NCBI RefSeq assembly: GCF_001044425.1
Contig: NZ_LFML01000049.1
Span: forward strand, 62,001-126,000
Length of the DNA stretch: 64,000 bases
Origin: Streptomyces roseus
GTDB lineage: Bacteria; Actinomycetota; Actinomycetes; Streptomycetales; Streptomycetaceae
Reading direction: 5' to 3'
Made by a program: the position numbers and the translations under genes. Positions 1 through 8,454 of this stretch are shown one piece after another. Positions within the stretch are counted from its first letter, which is position 1. The number at the start of each line of letters is the position of its first letter. The notes below the pieces were generated by a model. The model was not told the origin of the DNA, ran no database searches, and worked only from the letters and a program-made list of their open reading frames with translations.

Positions 1-344
1 TTGAGCACCCCGTAGCGGCGGTCGAAGCCGGTGGCGATGGCCTGCCCAGTGAAGGCGGTGGACATCACGGCCAGCGCGAGGATGCCGGGAGCGAGGAAGT
101 CGACCGACTTCCCGGCGCCGGTGTCGACGATGTCCACGGCGGAGAACAGCACCAGCAGCAGAGCCGGGATGATCACGGTCAGCAGCAGCTGCTCCCCGTT
201 GCGCAGCAGCATCCGGGTCTCCAGCGCGGTCTGCGCCAGGATCATCCGGGACACGGGGGCGGCCCCCGGCGCGGGGGTGAACGTACCGGCTCCCGGGGGG
301 CGACCCCCGGACCCCGGGTGGGGGTCGGTGGCGGTCGGCGTCAT
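1..344 (-). CDS. ABC-2 type transporter permease, N-terminal part (runs off left edge)
   Basis: Membrane subunit of an ABC exporter, probably for a drug or lipid. About 114 residues are visible; the C-terminus lies outside the window. After a Pro/Gly-rich N-terminus of about 35 residues comes a segment resembling the first cytoplasmic helix of ABC-2 permeases (QTALETRMLLRNGEQ), then a membrane helix (LLLTVIIPALLLVLF) and the start of a second (APGILALAVMSTAF). The ATG at 344 overlaps the stop of the upstream ATPase gene as ATGA, so the two are translationally coupled and should form one transporter. The substrate cannot be read from the sequence. Confidence 0.85.
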   Translation of the reverse strand, partial: MTPTATDPHPGSGGRPPGAGTFTPAPGAAPVSRMILAQTALETRMLLRNGEQLLLTVIIPALLLVLFSAVDIVDTGAGKSVDFLAPGILALAVMSTAFTGQAIATGFDRRYGVL

Positions 345-1267
345 GCGCGCAGCTCCTTGCCGGTCAGCTCCAGAAAAACGTCTTCGAGGGTGTGCCGCTC
401 CACCGAGAGGCTGCTCGGCATCACCCCGTGCTGGGCGCACCAGGAGGCGACGGTGGCCAGCAGCTGCGGGTCCACGTCGCCGGTGACCCGGTAGACGCCG
501 GCGGTGGGCTCGGCGGCCTCGGTGCCGTCGGGCAGCGCCTTGAGCAGCGAGCCCAGGTCGAGGGCGGGCCGGCCGGTAAAGCGCAGGGTGTTCTCGGCGC
601 CGCCGCGGCACAGCTGCTCGGGGCTGCCGTGCGCGATGACCCGGCCGGCGTCGATGATGGCGACCTCGTCGGCGAGCTGTTCGGCCTCGTCCATGTGGTG
701 GGTGGTGAGGACGACGCAGACCCCGTCGGCCCGCAGTTCCCGTACGAGCTCCCAGGTGGCCCGCCGGGCCTGCGGGTCCAGGCCCGCGGTCGGCTCGTCC
801 AGGAAGACCAGCTCGGGGCGGCCGACCACGGCCATGGCCAGGGCCAGGCGCTGCTGCTGGCCGCCGGACAGGCGCCGGTAGGCGGTGCGGCCGCAGCCGC
901 CCAGCCCGAGCCGCTCGACCAGGGCGTCCACGTCGAGCGGGTGGGCGTACAGCTTGGCCATGTGGCGCAGCATCTCGACGGCGCGGGCGCCGGAGTAGAC
1001 CCCGCCGGACTGGAGCATCACGCCGATCCGCGGGCGCAGCGCCCCGGCCTCGGCGACGGGGTCGAGGCCGAGGACGCGGACGGTGCCGGCGTCGGGGCGG
1101 CGGTAGCCCTCGCAGGTCTCCACGGTGGTGGTCTTGCCCGCGCCGTTGGGGCCGAGGACGGCGGTGACCGAGCCCTTGCGGACGGTGAGGTCGAGACCGT
1201 CCACCGCTGTCTTGGGCCCGTACCGCTTCACCAGTCCGCGGATCTCCACGGCGGGATCGTTGCTCAT
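341..1267 (-). CDS. ABC transporter ATP-binding protein (DrrA/CcmA-like)
   Basis: Cytoplasmic ATPase powering the adjacent ABC-2 permease. 308 residues from the ATG at 1267; a longer frame to 1330 exists, but its first 21 residues are low-complexity and unlike the family. Walker A is GPNGAGKT at about residues 39-46, the signature is LSGGQQQR near 140, Walker B is LVFLDEP followed by TAGLD, and the switch His lies in LTTHHMDEAE. The C-terminal 80 residues resemble the extension seen in DrrA-type exporters. Its stop overlaps the permease start (ATGA). The substrate is unknown; drug export is the usual guess for this family. Confidence 0.9.
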   Translation of the reverse strand: MSNDPAVEIRGLVKRYGPKTAVDGLDLTVRKGSVTAVLGPNGAGKTTTVETCEGYRRPDAGTVRVLGLDPVAEAGALRPRIGVMLQSGGVYSGARAVEMLRHMAKLYAHPLDVDALVERLGLGGCGRTAYRRLSGGQQQRLALAMAVVGRPELVFLDEPTAGLDPQARRATWELVRELRADGVCVVLTTHHMDEAEQLADEVAIIDAGRVIAHGSPEQLCRGGAENTLRFTGRPALDLGSLLKALPDGTEAAEPTAGVYRVTGDVDPQLLATVASWCAQHGVMPSSLSVERHTLEDVFLELTGKELRA

Positions 1268-1610
1268 GCGGGGGAGTCTACGGAGCCGGGCGGGGGGTCC
1301 TCGGTCCCGGGGTCGAAGGGGCGCGGACACGCACGGTCCCGATCTTTTTCGTCCTGCGACCCGTATGGGCCAGCCGGTTTCGGTGACCTTTGCGGACCGC
1401 GCCCTTCACCGTGCGCGAAAGCCCCCGGCGGCGCAGGATCGCTGGTGGGAGCCGTTCGCGGGCTCACGGAGGCGCCTGGCGCAGGAGCGGATCGACCCCT
1501 TCCGCTTCACTCTGCGTAGACAAATTAGGTAACCCTTAGTGATAGAGGCCACCAGGAGTGGCCTCGGTCACGGCTTGTCGGGGCTCGACTAATTACGCAA
1601 CAATGGCGTT
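1268..1610. other. Divergent intergenic region between ABC exporter and suf operon
   Basis: About 340 bases separate the leftward ABC genes from rightward sufR. It is locally richer in A/T around 1515-1610 (for example aattaggtaaccc and actaattacgc), which fits promoter sequence for the suf operon. I see no convincing ORF in it. The last 14 bases carry the CAAC-N6-GTTG repeat listed separately. I could not place a confident -35/-10 pair. Confidence 0.5.
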
Positions 1611-1611
1611 G
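1598..1611 (+). promoter_or_regulatory. Probable SufR operator, CAAC-N6-GTTG, overlapping the sufR start codon
   Basis: Perfect inverted repeat CAAC-AATGGC-GTTG. The final G is the first base of the sufR GTG start. I recall CAAC-N6-GTTG as the inverted repeat bound by cyanobacterial SufR at its own promoter and at sufBCDS. Its exact spacing and position here suggest autoregulation of the whole operon. The half-site is only 4 bp, so a chance match is possible. Confidence 0.55.
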
Positions 1612-2372
1612 TGAAATACGGCGAACGGATGATCGAGGCCCCTCAGGGGGAGCTCGCTACCGGGGAGCGGTCAACCCGCAACCGGGTCGCGCGCTCCATC
1701 CTGGACCACGGTCCGTCCACCGTCGCCGACCTCGCGGCGCGTCTCGGCCTCACCCAGGCCGCCGTCCGCCGCCACCTCGACGCGCTCGTCGCCGACGACG
1801 TGGTCGAGCCCCGCGAGCAGCGCGTCTACGGTGCGCGCACCCGGGGCCGGCCCGCCAAGGTCTTCGCGCTCACCGACTGCGGCCGCGACGCGTTCGACCA
1901 GTCCTACGACTCGCTCGCCGCGGACGCGCTGCGCTGGATCGCGCAGGCCGCCGGCGGGGGCGAGCAGGGGGAGGCGGCCGTGGCCGCCTTCGCCAGGGCC
2001 CGCATGGACGCACAGGCCGAGACCTACCGGGAAAGCCTGGACGCCGCCGCGCCCGAGGACCGTACCGAGGCCCTTGCCAAGGCGTTGACCGCGGACGGGT
2101 ACGCTGCTACGGCGAAGAGTGCTCCCGGTCCGCACAGCGGTGAACAGCTCTGCCAGCACCACTGCCCGGTCGCCCATGTCGCCGAGCAGTTCCCGCAGCT
2201 CTGCGAGGCGGAGACCGAGGTCTTCTCCCGCTTGCTCGGGACGCATGTGCAGCGCCTCGCCACGATCGCCCACGGCGACGGGGTGTGCACCACCTTCATC
2301 CCGCGAGGCGCGGGCACCCCACAGAACGACACATCAGCATCTGCCAGCACGGCCGGGAGGAACCCCGCATGA
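1611..2372 (+). CDS. sufR: SufR, Fe-S cluster-sensing transcriptional regulator of the suf operon
   Basis: DNA-binding repressor expected to sense Fe-S cluster status and control suf expression. 253 residues from GTG. A winged helix-turn-helix occupies about residues 20-85 ([24 protein letters not shown], then a wing with RGRPAK). The C-terminal half carries four cysteines suited to cluster binding: C181 and C185 (CQHHC), C198 and C226. Being first gene of the operon with its stop overlapping sufB (ATGA) agrees with the actinobacterial SufR arrangement. The start is set by the GTG within the inverted repeat; no strong ribosome-binding site precedes it, so the mRNA may have little or no leader. 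Confidence 0.92.
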   Translation: MKYGERMIEAPQGELATGERSTRNRVARSILDHGPSTVADLAARLGLTQAAVRRHLDALVADDVVEPREQRVYGARTRGRPAKVFALTDCGRDAFDQSYDSLAADALRWIAQAAGGGEQGEAAVAAFARARMDAQAETYRESLDAAAPEDRTEALAKALTADGYAATAKSAPGPHSGEQLCQHHCPVAHVAEQFPQLCEAETEVFSRLLGTHVQRLATIAHGDGVCTTFIPRGAGTPQNDTSASASTAGRNPA

Positions 2373-3784
2373 CCACGGAGACTGCTCACCCTGAGCTTGA
2401 GGGTCTGGGCAACTACGAGTACGGCTGGGCCGACTCCGACGCGGCCGGCTCGGCTGCCAAGCGAGGCCTGTCGGAGGACGTCGTCCGCGACATCTCGGCG
2501 AAGAAGAACGAGCCCGAGTGGATGCTGAAGCTCCGCCTCAAGGGCCTGCGGCTCTTCGACAAGAAGCCCATGCCGACCTGGGGCTCCGACCTCTCCGGCA
2601 TCGACTTCGACAACATCAAGTACTTCGTGCGCTCCACCGAGAAGCAGGCCGCTTCGTGGGAGGACCTGCCCGAGGACATCAAGAACACGTACGACAAGCT
2701 CGGCATCCCGGAGGCGGAGAAGCAGCGCCTCGTCGCCGGTGTCGCGGCCCAGTACGAGTCCGAGGTCGTCTACCACCAGATCCGCGAGGACCTGGAGGAG
2801 CAGGGCGTCATCTTCCTCGACACGGACACCGCGCTCAAGGAGCACCCGGAGCTCTTCCAGGAGTACTTCGGCACGGTCATCCCGGTCGGCGACAACAAGT
2901 TCGCGTCGCTGAACACCGCCGTGTGGTCGGGCGGCTCGTTCATCTACGTGCCCAAGGGCGTCAAGGTCGACATCCCGCTCCAGGCCTACTTCCGCATCAA
3001 CACGGAGAACATGGGCCAGTTCGAGCGGACGCTGATCATCGTCGACGAGGACGCGTACGTCCACTACGTCGAGGGCTGCACCGCCCCGATCTACTCCTCG
3101 GACTCGCTGCACAGCGCCGTGGTCGAGATCATCGTGAAGAAGGGCGGCCGCTGCCGCTACACGACCATCCAGAACTGGTCGAACAACGTCTACAACCTGG
3201 TCACCAAGCGCGCCGTGGCGTACGAGGGCGCGACCATGGAGTGGATCGACGGCAACATCGGTTCCAAGGTCACCATGAAGTACCCGGCCGTCTACCTGAT
3301 GGGCGAGCACGCCAAGGGCGAGACCCTGTCCATCGCCTTCGCGGGCGAGGGCCAGCACCAGGACGCCGGCTCCAAGATGGTCCACATGGCGCCGAACACC
3401 TCCTCGAACATCGTCTCCAAGTCGGTGGCGCGGGGCGGCGGCCGCACCTCGTACCGCGGCCTGGTCGAGATCGGCGAGGGAGCCCACGGCTCCAAGTCGA
3501 ACGTGCTCTGCGACGCGCTCCTGGTCGACACGGTCTCCCGCTCGGACACGTACCCGTACGTGGACGTCCGCGAGGACGACGTCTCCATGGGCCACGAGGC
3601 GACCGTCTCCAAGGTCTCGGACGACCAGCTCTTCTACCTGATGAGCCGCGGCATGACCGAGTTCGAGGCCATGGCCATGATCGTGCGCGGGTTCGTCGAG
3701 CCCATCGCGCGCGAGCTGCCCATGGAGTACGCGCTGGAGCTCAACCGGCTGATCGAGCTGCAGATGGAGGGCTCGGTCGGCTGA
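2369..3784 (+). CDS. sufB: SufB, Fe-S cluster scaffold subunit
   Basis: Scaffold subunit of the SufBCD complex on which Fe-S clusters are built in the cytoplasm. 471 residues, normal for SufB. The ATG at 2369 overlaps the sufR stop and follows a GGGAGGAA ribosome-binding site; the frame stays open upstream, but that part reads inside sufR. Typical blocks are visible: the N-terminal [17 protein letters not shown] segment, the beta-helix core with [16 protein letters not shown] and VEGCTAP, and the C-terminal [11 protein letters not shown] and [11 protein letters not shown] motifs shared with SufD. There is no sign of an intein, which interrupts SufB in some mycobacteria. Confidence 0.97.
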   Translation: MTTETAHPELEGLGNYEYGWADSDAAGSAAKRGLSEDVVRDISAKKNEPEWMLKLRLKGLRLFDKKPMPTWGSDLSGIDFDNIKYFVRSTEKQAASWEDLPEDIKNTYDKLGIPEAEKQRLVAGVAAQYESEVVYHQIREDLEEQGVIFLDTDTALKEHPELFQEYFGTVIPVGDNKFASLNTAVWSGGSFIYVPKGVKVDIPLQAYFRINTENMGQFERTLIIVDEDAYVHYVEGCTAPIYSSDSLHSAVVEIIVKKGGRCRYTTIQNWSNNVYNLVTKRAVAYEGATMEWIDGNIGSKVTMKYPAVYLMGEHAKGETLSIAFAGEGQHQDAGSKMVHMAPNTSSNIVSKSVARGGGRTSYRGLVEIGEGAHGSKSNVLCDALLVDTVSRSDTYPYVDVREDDVSMGHEATVSKVSDDQLFYLMSRGMTEFEAMAMIVRGFVEPIARELPMEYALELNRLIELQMEGSVG

Positions 3785-3847
3785 CCCGACCGTCCCGATC
3801 CGCAGCAATTCTTTGACGTAGACACGAGAGCGAGCAAGACGACAGCC

Positions 3848-5059
3848 ATGGCTGAGGCTCAGAACGCCCCCAAGAACCTGACGGTTCAGGGCGGTACCCC
3901 CGCGGCGGGTTCGACCACCGCCGGCGCGATCGCGGTGGCCGCCGAGTCCACCGTCGCCACCCGGATGAGTGCACCCCCGTCCTTCGACGTGGCGGACTTC
4001 CCCGTCCCCCACGGCCGCGAGGAGGAGTGGCGCTTCACCCCGCTCGCGCGCCTGCGCGGTCTGCACGACGGCACCGCGGTCGCGGGCGGCACCATGAAGG
4101 CCCAGATCGACGCGCCCGAGGGCGTCACCGTCGAGTCGGTGGAGCGCGGCGACGCGCGCATCGGCAAGGCCGGCACCCCGGTGGACCGGATCGCCGCCCA
4201 GGCGTTCTCGTCCTTCACGAAGGCCACGGTCGTCACCGTGCCCAAGGAGACCGTCCTGACCGAGCCGGTGCGCGTCTCGCTGCACGGCGAGGGCGGCACG
4301 ACCTTCGGGCACACCGTCTTCGACGTCCAGGCCTTCGCCGAGGCCGTCATCGTCATCGACCACACCGGTGACGGCGTGCGCGCCGCCAACGTCGACTTCC
4401 TCGTCGGCGACGGCGCCAAGCTCACCGTCGTCTCCGTGCAGGACTGGGACGACACCGCCGTCCACTGCTCCCAGCACAACACGCTGATCGGCCGCGACGC
4501 GACCTTCAAGTCCATCGTCGTCACCTTCGGCGGCGACCTCGTACGCCTGCACCCCCGGATCAGCTACGCGGGCCCCGGCGGCGAGGCCGAGCTGCTCGGC
4601 CTGTACTTCACGGACGCCGACCAGCACCAGGAGCACCGCCTCCTGGTCACGCACGACGCCCCGCACTGCAAGTCCCACGTGGTCTACAAGGGCGCGCTGC
4701 AGGGCGAGGGCGCGCACGCCGTCTGGATCGGTGACGTCCTCATCGAGAAGAGCGCCGAGGGCACCGACACCTACGAGATGAACCGCAACCTCGTCCTGAC
4801 GGACGGCGCGCGGGTCGACTCGGTGCCGAACCTGGAGATCGAGACCGGCGAGATCGTCGGCGCCGGCCACGCCTCCGCGACCGGCCGCTTCGACGACGAG
4901 CAGCTCTTCTACCTCCAGGCCCGCGGCATCCCCGCCGACGAGGCCCGGCGTCTGGTCGTGCGCGGCTTCTTCGCCGAGCTCGTCCAGCAGATCGGTGTCG
5001 ACGACATCGAGGAGCGCCTGCTCGCCAAGATCGAGACCGAGCTCAAGGCGTCCGTCTGA
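3848..5059 (+). CDS. sufD: SufD, Fe-S assembly protein
   Basis: Partner of SufB in the SufBC2D scaffold, involved in iron acquisition for cluster assembly. 403 residues. It starts with a low-complexity Ala/Thr-rich stretch of about 45 residues, then the SufD N-terminal domain (PHGREEEWRFTPLARLRGL) and the beta-helix core with HKxHxxYKGxL-type sequence (CKSHVVYKGALQGEGAHAVWIG) and the C-terminal DEQLFYLQARGIPADEARRLVVRGFF block. It lies 63 bases after sufB and its stop overlaps the next start by one base (TGATG), so it belongs to the same transcript. Confidence 0.96.
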   Translation: MAEAQNAPKNLTVQGGTPAAGSTTAGAIAVAAESTVATRMSAPPSFDVADFPVPHGREEEWRFTPLARLRGLHDGTAVAGGTMKAQIDAPEGVTVESVERGDARIGKAGTPVDRIAAQAFSSFTKATVVTVPKETVLTEPVRVSLHGEGGTTFGHTVFDVQAFAEAVIVIDHTGDGVRAANVDFLVGDGAKLTVVSVQDWDDTAVHCSQHNTLIGRDATFKSIVVTFGGDLVRLHPRISYAGPGGEAELLGLYFTDADQHQEHRLLVTHDAPHCKSHVVYKGALQGEGAHAVWIGDVLIEKSAEGTDTYEMNRNLVLTDGARVDSVPNLEIETGEIVGAGHASATGRFDDEQLFYLQARGIPADEARRLVVRGFFAELVQQIGVDDIEERLLAKIETELKASV

Positions 5060-5376
5060 TGACCTACCTCAAGGCCTGCGCGCTGAGCGAGCTGGAGGAG
5101 AACACCCCCAAGCGGGTGGAACTCGACGGCACGCCGGTGTCCATCGTCTCCACCGAGGGGGAGGTGTTCGCGATCAACGACATCTGCTCGCACGCGAACG
5201 TCTCGCTCTCGGAGGGCGAGGTCGAGGACTGCATGATCGAGTGCTGGCTGCACGGGTCCTCGTTCGACCTGCGCACCGGCAAGCCGTCCGGTCTGCCCGC
5301 GACCCGCCCGGTCCCCGTATACCCCGTAAAGATCGAAGGGGGCGACGTGCTCGTCTCCCTCACCCAGGAGTCCTGA
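5059..5376 (+). CDS. Rieske [2Fe-2S] ferredoxin-like protein of the suf operon
   Basis: Small (105-residue) Rieske protein. Ligand motifs are C-S-H in ICSHANVSLSEG and C-x2-H in IECWLHGSSFD, followed by the proline-loop region SGLPATRPVPVYPV. Such proteins are often auto-named as a dioxygenase ferredoxin subunit. With no oxygenase nearby and translational coupling to sufD and sufC, a role in electron supply or cluster handling during Fe-S assembly is more plausible; this is inference from context. It is common between sufD and sufC in actinobacteria. Confidence 0.9.
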   Translation: MTYLKACALSELEENTPKRVELDGTPVSIVSTEGEVFAINDICSHANVSLSEGEVEDCMIECWLHGSSFDLRTGKPSGLPATRPVPVYPVKIEGGDVLVSLTQES

Positions 5377-5383
5377 GGTATCC

Positions 5384-6148
5384 ATGGCAACGCTTGAAAT
5401 CCACGACCTGCACGTCTCCGTCGAGGCCGAGAACGGCGCCCGCGAGATCCTCAAGGGTGTCGACCTCACCGTCAAGGCCGGCGAGACGCACGCCATCATG
5501 GGTCCGAACGGCTCCGGCAAGTCCACGCTGGCGTACTCGCTCGCCGGTCACCCGAAGTACACCATCACCGGTGGCACCGTGACCCTCGACGGCGAAGACG
5601 TGCTGGAGATGTCCGTCGACGAGCGCGCCCGCGCCGGCGTCTTCCTCGCCATGCAGTACCCGGTCGAGGTCCCCGGCGTCTCGGTCTCCAACTTCCTGCG
5701 GACCTCGGCCACCGCCATCCGCGGCGAGGCCCCCAAGCTGCGCACCTGGGTGAAGGAGGTCAAGTCCGCGATGGAGCAGCTCCAGATGGACCCGGCCTTC
5801 GCCGAGCGCAACGTCAACGAGGGCTTCTCCGGCGGTGAGAAGAAGCGCCACGAGATCCTCCAGCTGGAGCTGCTCAAGCCGAAGATCGCGATCCTCGACG
5901 AGACCGACTCCGGCCTCGACGTCGACGCCCTGCGCATCGTCTCCGAGGGCGTCAACCGCGTCCGCGAGACCGGTGAGGTCGGCACCCTGCTGATCACCCA
6001 CTACACGCGCATCCTGCGCTACATCAAGCCCGACTTCGTGCACGTGTTCGCGAACGGCCGCATCGCCGAATCCGGTGGCGCCGAGCTGGCGGACCAGCTG
6101 GAGGCCGAGGGCTACGACAAGTACGTGAAGGGTGGCGCGACCGCGTGA
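5384..6148 (+). CDS. sufC: SufC, ABC-type ATPase of the SufBCD complex
   Basis: Soluble ABC ATPase that drives conformational change in SufBC2D. 254 residues, with Walker A GPNGSGKST at about 39-47, the SufC-typical continuation LAYSLAGHPKY, signature GFSGGEKKRHEILQ near 146, and Walker B plus D-loop ILDETDSGLD, diagnostic of SufC rather than a transporter ATPase. The ATG lies 7 bases after the Rieske gene. Its stop overlaps the sufS start as GTGA. Confidence 0.97.
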   Translation: MATLEIHDLHVSVEAENGAREILKGVDLTVKAGETHAIMGPNGSGKSTLAYSLAGHPKYTITGGTVTLDGEDVLEMSVDERARAGVFLAMQYPVEVPGVSVSNFLRTSATAIRGEAPKLRTWVKEVKSAMEQLQMDPAFAERNVNEGFSGGEKKRHEILQLELLKPKIAILDETDSGLDVDALRIVSEGVNRVRETGEVGTLLITHYTRILRYIKPDFVHVFANGRIAESGGAELADQLEAEGYDKYVKGGATA

Positions 6149-7401
6149 CACAGCTGCCTGGCCTCCTCGACATCGAGGCGATCCGCAAGGACTTCCCCCT
6201 TCTGGATCGTGTGGTCCACGACGGGAAGAAGATCGTTTACCTGGACAACGCGGCCACGTCCCAGAAGCCGCGCCAGGTGCTCGACGCGCTGAACGAGTAC
6301 TACGAGCAGCACAACGCCAACGTCCACCGCGGCGTGCACGTGCTCGCCGAGGAGGCCACGGCGCTGTACGAGGGCGCCCGCGACAAGGTCGCCGCCTTCA
6401 TCAACGCGCCGAGCCGCGACGAGGTGATCTTCACCAAGAACGCCTCGGAGTCGCTCAACCTGGTCGCGAACATGCTCGGCTGGGCGGACGAGCCCTACCG
6501 GGTCGACCGCGAGACCGAGATCGCCATCACGGAGATGGAGCACCACTCCAACATCGTCCCGTGGCAGCTGCTCTCGCAGCGCACCGGCGCGAAGCTGAAG
6601 TGGTTCGGCCTCACCGACGACGGCCGGCTCGACCTGTCCAACATCGAAGAGGTCATCACGGAGAAGACGAAGATCGTCTCCTTCACGCTGGTCTCCAACA
6701 TCATGGGCACGATCAACCCGGTCGAGGCGATCGTCCGGCGCGCGCAGGAGGTCGGCGCGCTGGTGCTGATCGACGCCTCGCAGGCCGCTCCGCACATGCC
6801 GCTGGACGTGCAGGCGCTCGGCGCCGACTTCGTGGCCTTCACCGGCCACAAGATGTGCGGCCCGACCGGCATCGGCGTGCTCTGGGGCCGCCAGGAGCTT
6901 TTGGAGGACCTGCCCCCGTTCCTCGGCGGCGGCGAGATGATCGAGACCGTGTCGATGCACGCCTCGACGTACGCCCCGGCGCCCCACAAGTTCGAGGCGG
7001 GTACGCCCCCGATCGCGCAGGCCGTCGGCCTCGGCGCGGCCGTGGACTACCTGTCCGCGATCGGAATGGACAAGATCGCCGCGCACGAGCACGCGATCAC
7101 CGAGTACGCGGTGAAGCGCCTCCTGGAGGTCCCCGACCTGCGGATCATCGGCCCGATGACGGCCGAGGACCGCGGCGCCGCGATCTCCTTCACACTCGGC
7201 GACATCCACCCCCACGACGTGGGCCAGGTCCTGGACGAGCAGGGCATCGCGGTCCGCGTGGGACACCACTGCGCGCGCCCGGTCTGCCTGCGCTACGGAA
7301 TTCCCGCGACCACGCGAGCGTCTTTCTACCTGTACTCCTCTCCGGCGGACGTCGACGCGCTGATCGACGGGCTGGAGCACGTACGGAACTTCTTCGGCTG
7401 A
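6145..7401 (+). CDS. sufS: SufS, cysteine desulfurase (group II)
   Basis: PLP enzyme that takes sulfur from cysteine and hands it, as a persulfide, to SufU. 418 residues from a GTG overlapping the sufC stop. Visible are the N-terminal YLDNAATSQKP, the histidine stretch in EMEHHSNIVPW, the PLP-binding lysine in FTGHKMCGPTGIGVLWG (about residue 236), and the catalytic cysteine in RVGHHCARPVC (about 376) on the short loop typical of SufS. A zinc-dependent SufU encoded just downstream is the expected sulfur acceptor. Confidence 0.97.
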   Translation: MTQLPGLLDIEAIRKDFPLLDRVVHDGKKIVYLDNAATSQKPRQVLDALNEYYEQHNANVHRGVHVLAEEATALYEGARDKVAAFINAPSRDEVIFTKNASESLNLVANMLGWADEPYRVDRETEIAITEMEHHSNIVPWQLLSQRTGAKLKWFGLTDDGRLDLSNIEEVITEKTKIVSFTLVSNIMGTINPVEAIVRRAQEVGALVLIDASQAAPHMPLDVQALGADFVAFTGHKMCGPTGIGVLWGRQELLEDLPPFLGGGEMIETVSMHASTYAPAPHKFEAGTPPIAQAVGLGAAVDYLSAIGMDKIAAHEHAITEYAVKRLLEVPDLRIIGPMTAEDRGAAISFTLGDIHPHDVGQVLDEQGIAVRVGHHCARPVCLRYGIPATTRASFYLYSSPADVDALIDGLEHVRNFFG

Positions 7402-7423
7402 CGAGGGCGACGAGGACGACGCA

Positions 7424-7888
7424 GTGAAGTTGGATTCGATGTACCAGGAACTGATCCTGGACCACTACAAGCACCCGCACGGGCGTGGCCTGCGCGACGG
7501 CGACGCCGAGGTGCACCACGTCAACCCGACGTGCGGCGACGAGATCACGCTGCGCGTGAAGTACGACGGCGAGACGCTCACCGACGTCTCGTACGAGGGC
7601 CAGGGCTGCTCCATCAGCCAGGCCAGCGCGTCCGTGCTGAACGAGCTGCTCGTCGGCAAGGAGCTGGCCGAGGCGCAGAAGATCCAGGGCGTGTTCCTGG
7701 AGATGATGCAGTCGAAGGGCAAGATCGAGCCCGACGAGGCCATGGAGGAGGTGCTGGAGGACGCGGTCGCGTTCGTCGGCGTCTCCAAGTACCCGGCTCG
7801 CGTGAAGTGTGCTCTGCTGAGCTGGATGGCCTGGAAGGACGCGACCGCCCAGGCACTGGGCGACGCCGCGGAGAGGAAGACGGCATGA
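7424..7888 (+). CDS. sufU: SufU, zinc-dependent sulfurtransferase
   Basis: Accepts persulfide sulfur from SufS and passes it to SufB. 154 residues from GTG. Three conserved cysteines are present: C37 (NPTCGDEITL), C62 (GQGCSISQAS) and C129 (ARVKCALLSW). The segment between C62 and C129 is longer than in IscU, which is the usual mark of SufU. The gene lies 22 bases after sufS and its stop overlaps the next start (ATGA). Confidence 0.96.
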   Translation: MKLDSMYQELILDHYKHPHGRGLRDGDAEVHHVNPTCGDEITLRVKYDGETLTDVSYEGQGCSISQASASVLNELLVGKELAEAQKIQGVFLEMMQSKGKIEPDEAMEEVLEDAVAFVGVSKYPARVKCALLSWMAWKDATAQALGDAAERKTA

Positions 7889-8232
7889 CCGAGAACGCGA
7901 CGCCCGCCGAGGCGTCGATCAAGCCGGCCACCGAGGAAGAGGTCCGCGAGGCCCTCTACGACGTGGTCGACCCCGAACTGGGGATCGACGTCGTCAACCT
8001 GGGCCTGATCTACGGCATCCACATCGACGACGCGAACATCGCCACCCTCGACATGACGCTGACCTCGGCGGCCTGCCCGCTGACGGACGTCATCGAGGAC
8101 CAAGCGAAGTCGGCGACGGACGGCATCGTCAGCGAGCTCCGGATCAACTGGGTCTGGATGCCGCCGTGGGGCCCCGACAAGATCACGGACGACGGCCGCG
8201 AGCAGCTGCGCGCGCTCGGCTTCAACGTCTGA
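7885..8232 (+). CDS. DUF59 metal-sulfur cluster assembly factor (SufT-like)
   Basis: 115-residue MIP18/DUF59 protein, last gene of the suf operon, coupled to sufU by ATGA. The family helps Fe-S cluster maturation or delivery to client proteins. Motifs: EEEVREALYDVVDPELGIDVVNLGLIYGI at the N-terminus, then the conserved cysteine in TLTSAACPLTDVIEDQ and a C-terminal WMPPWGPDKITDDGREQLRALGF. The open frame extends upstream inside sufU, but only the ATG at 7885 gives a family-like protein. A strong hairpin follows the stop. Confidence 0.94.
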   Translation: MTENATPAEASIKPATEEEVREALYDVVDPELGIDVVNLGLIYGIHIDDANIATLDMTLTSAACPLTDVIEDQAKSATDGIVSELRINWVWMPPWGPDKITDDGREQLRALGFNV

Positions 8233-8245
8233 GCCACCCGCTCCA

Positions 8246-8280
8246 CGCAAGGCCCCCGGCACCGCGCCGGGGGCCTTGCG
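8246..8280 (+). terminator. Terminator of the suf operon
   Basis: Perfect 15-bp stem (8246-8260 with 8266-8280) with a 5-base loop, beginning 13 bases after the stop of the last suf gene. It is not followed by a long T run, which is usual in streptomycetes. Confidence 0.85.
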
Positions 8281-8454
8281 CGTTTCTCCGGAGCGGGCGG
8301 GGCGGCGTCCGGCGCTCTCCCGACGGGCCCTGCGAGTTCTTCCGGTGGACGATTGACGTGCACCGGATGTTGGCCACGGTGGCCGAACCTGCTCGACGGC
8401 CGTCACGGCGTGACGCTGTTCACGCGCGGCTCGACTCTTGGGGACGGGACACCG

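Noticed and set aside
2024..4870. A 948-residue open frame on the minus strand across sufR, sufB and sufD
   Set aside because: Antisense shadow: the Arg/Gly/Val/Leu-rich, low-complexity product has no family features, and the sense genes are certain.
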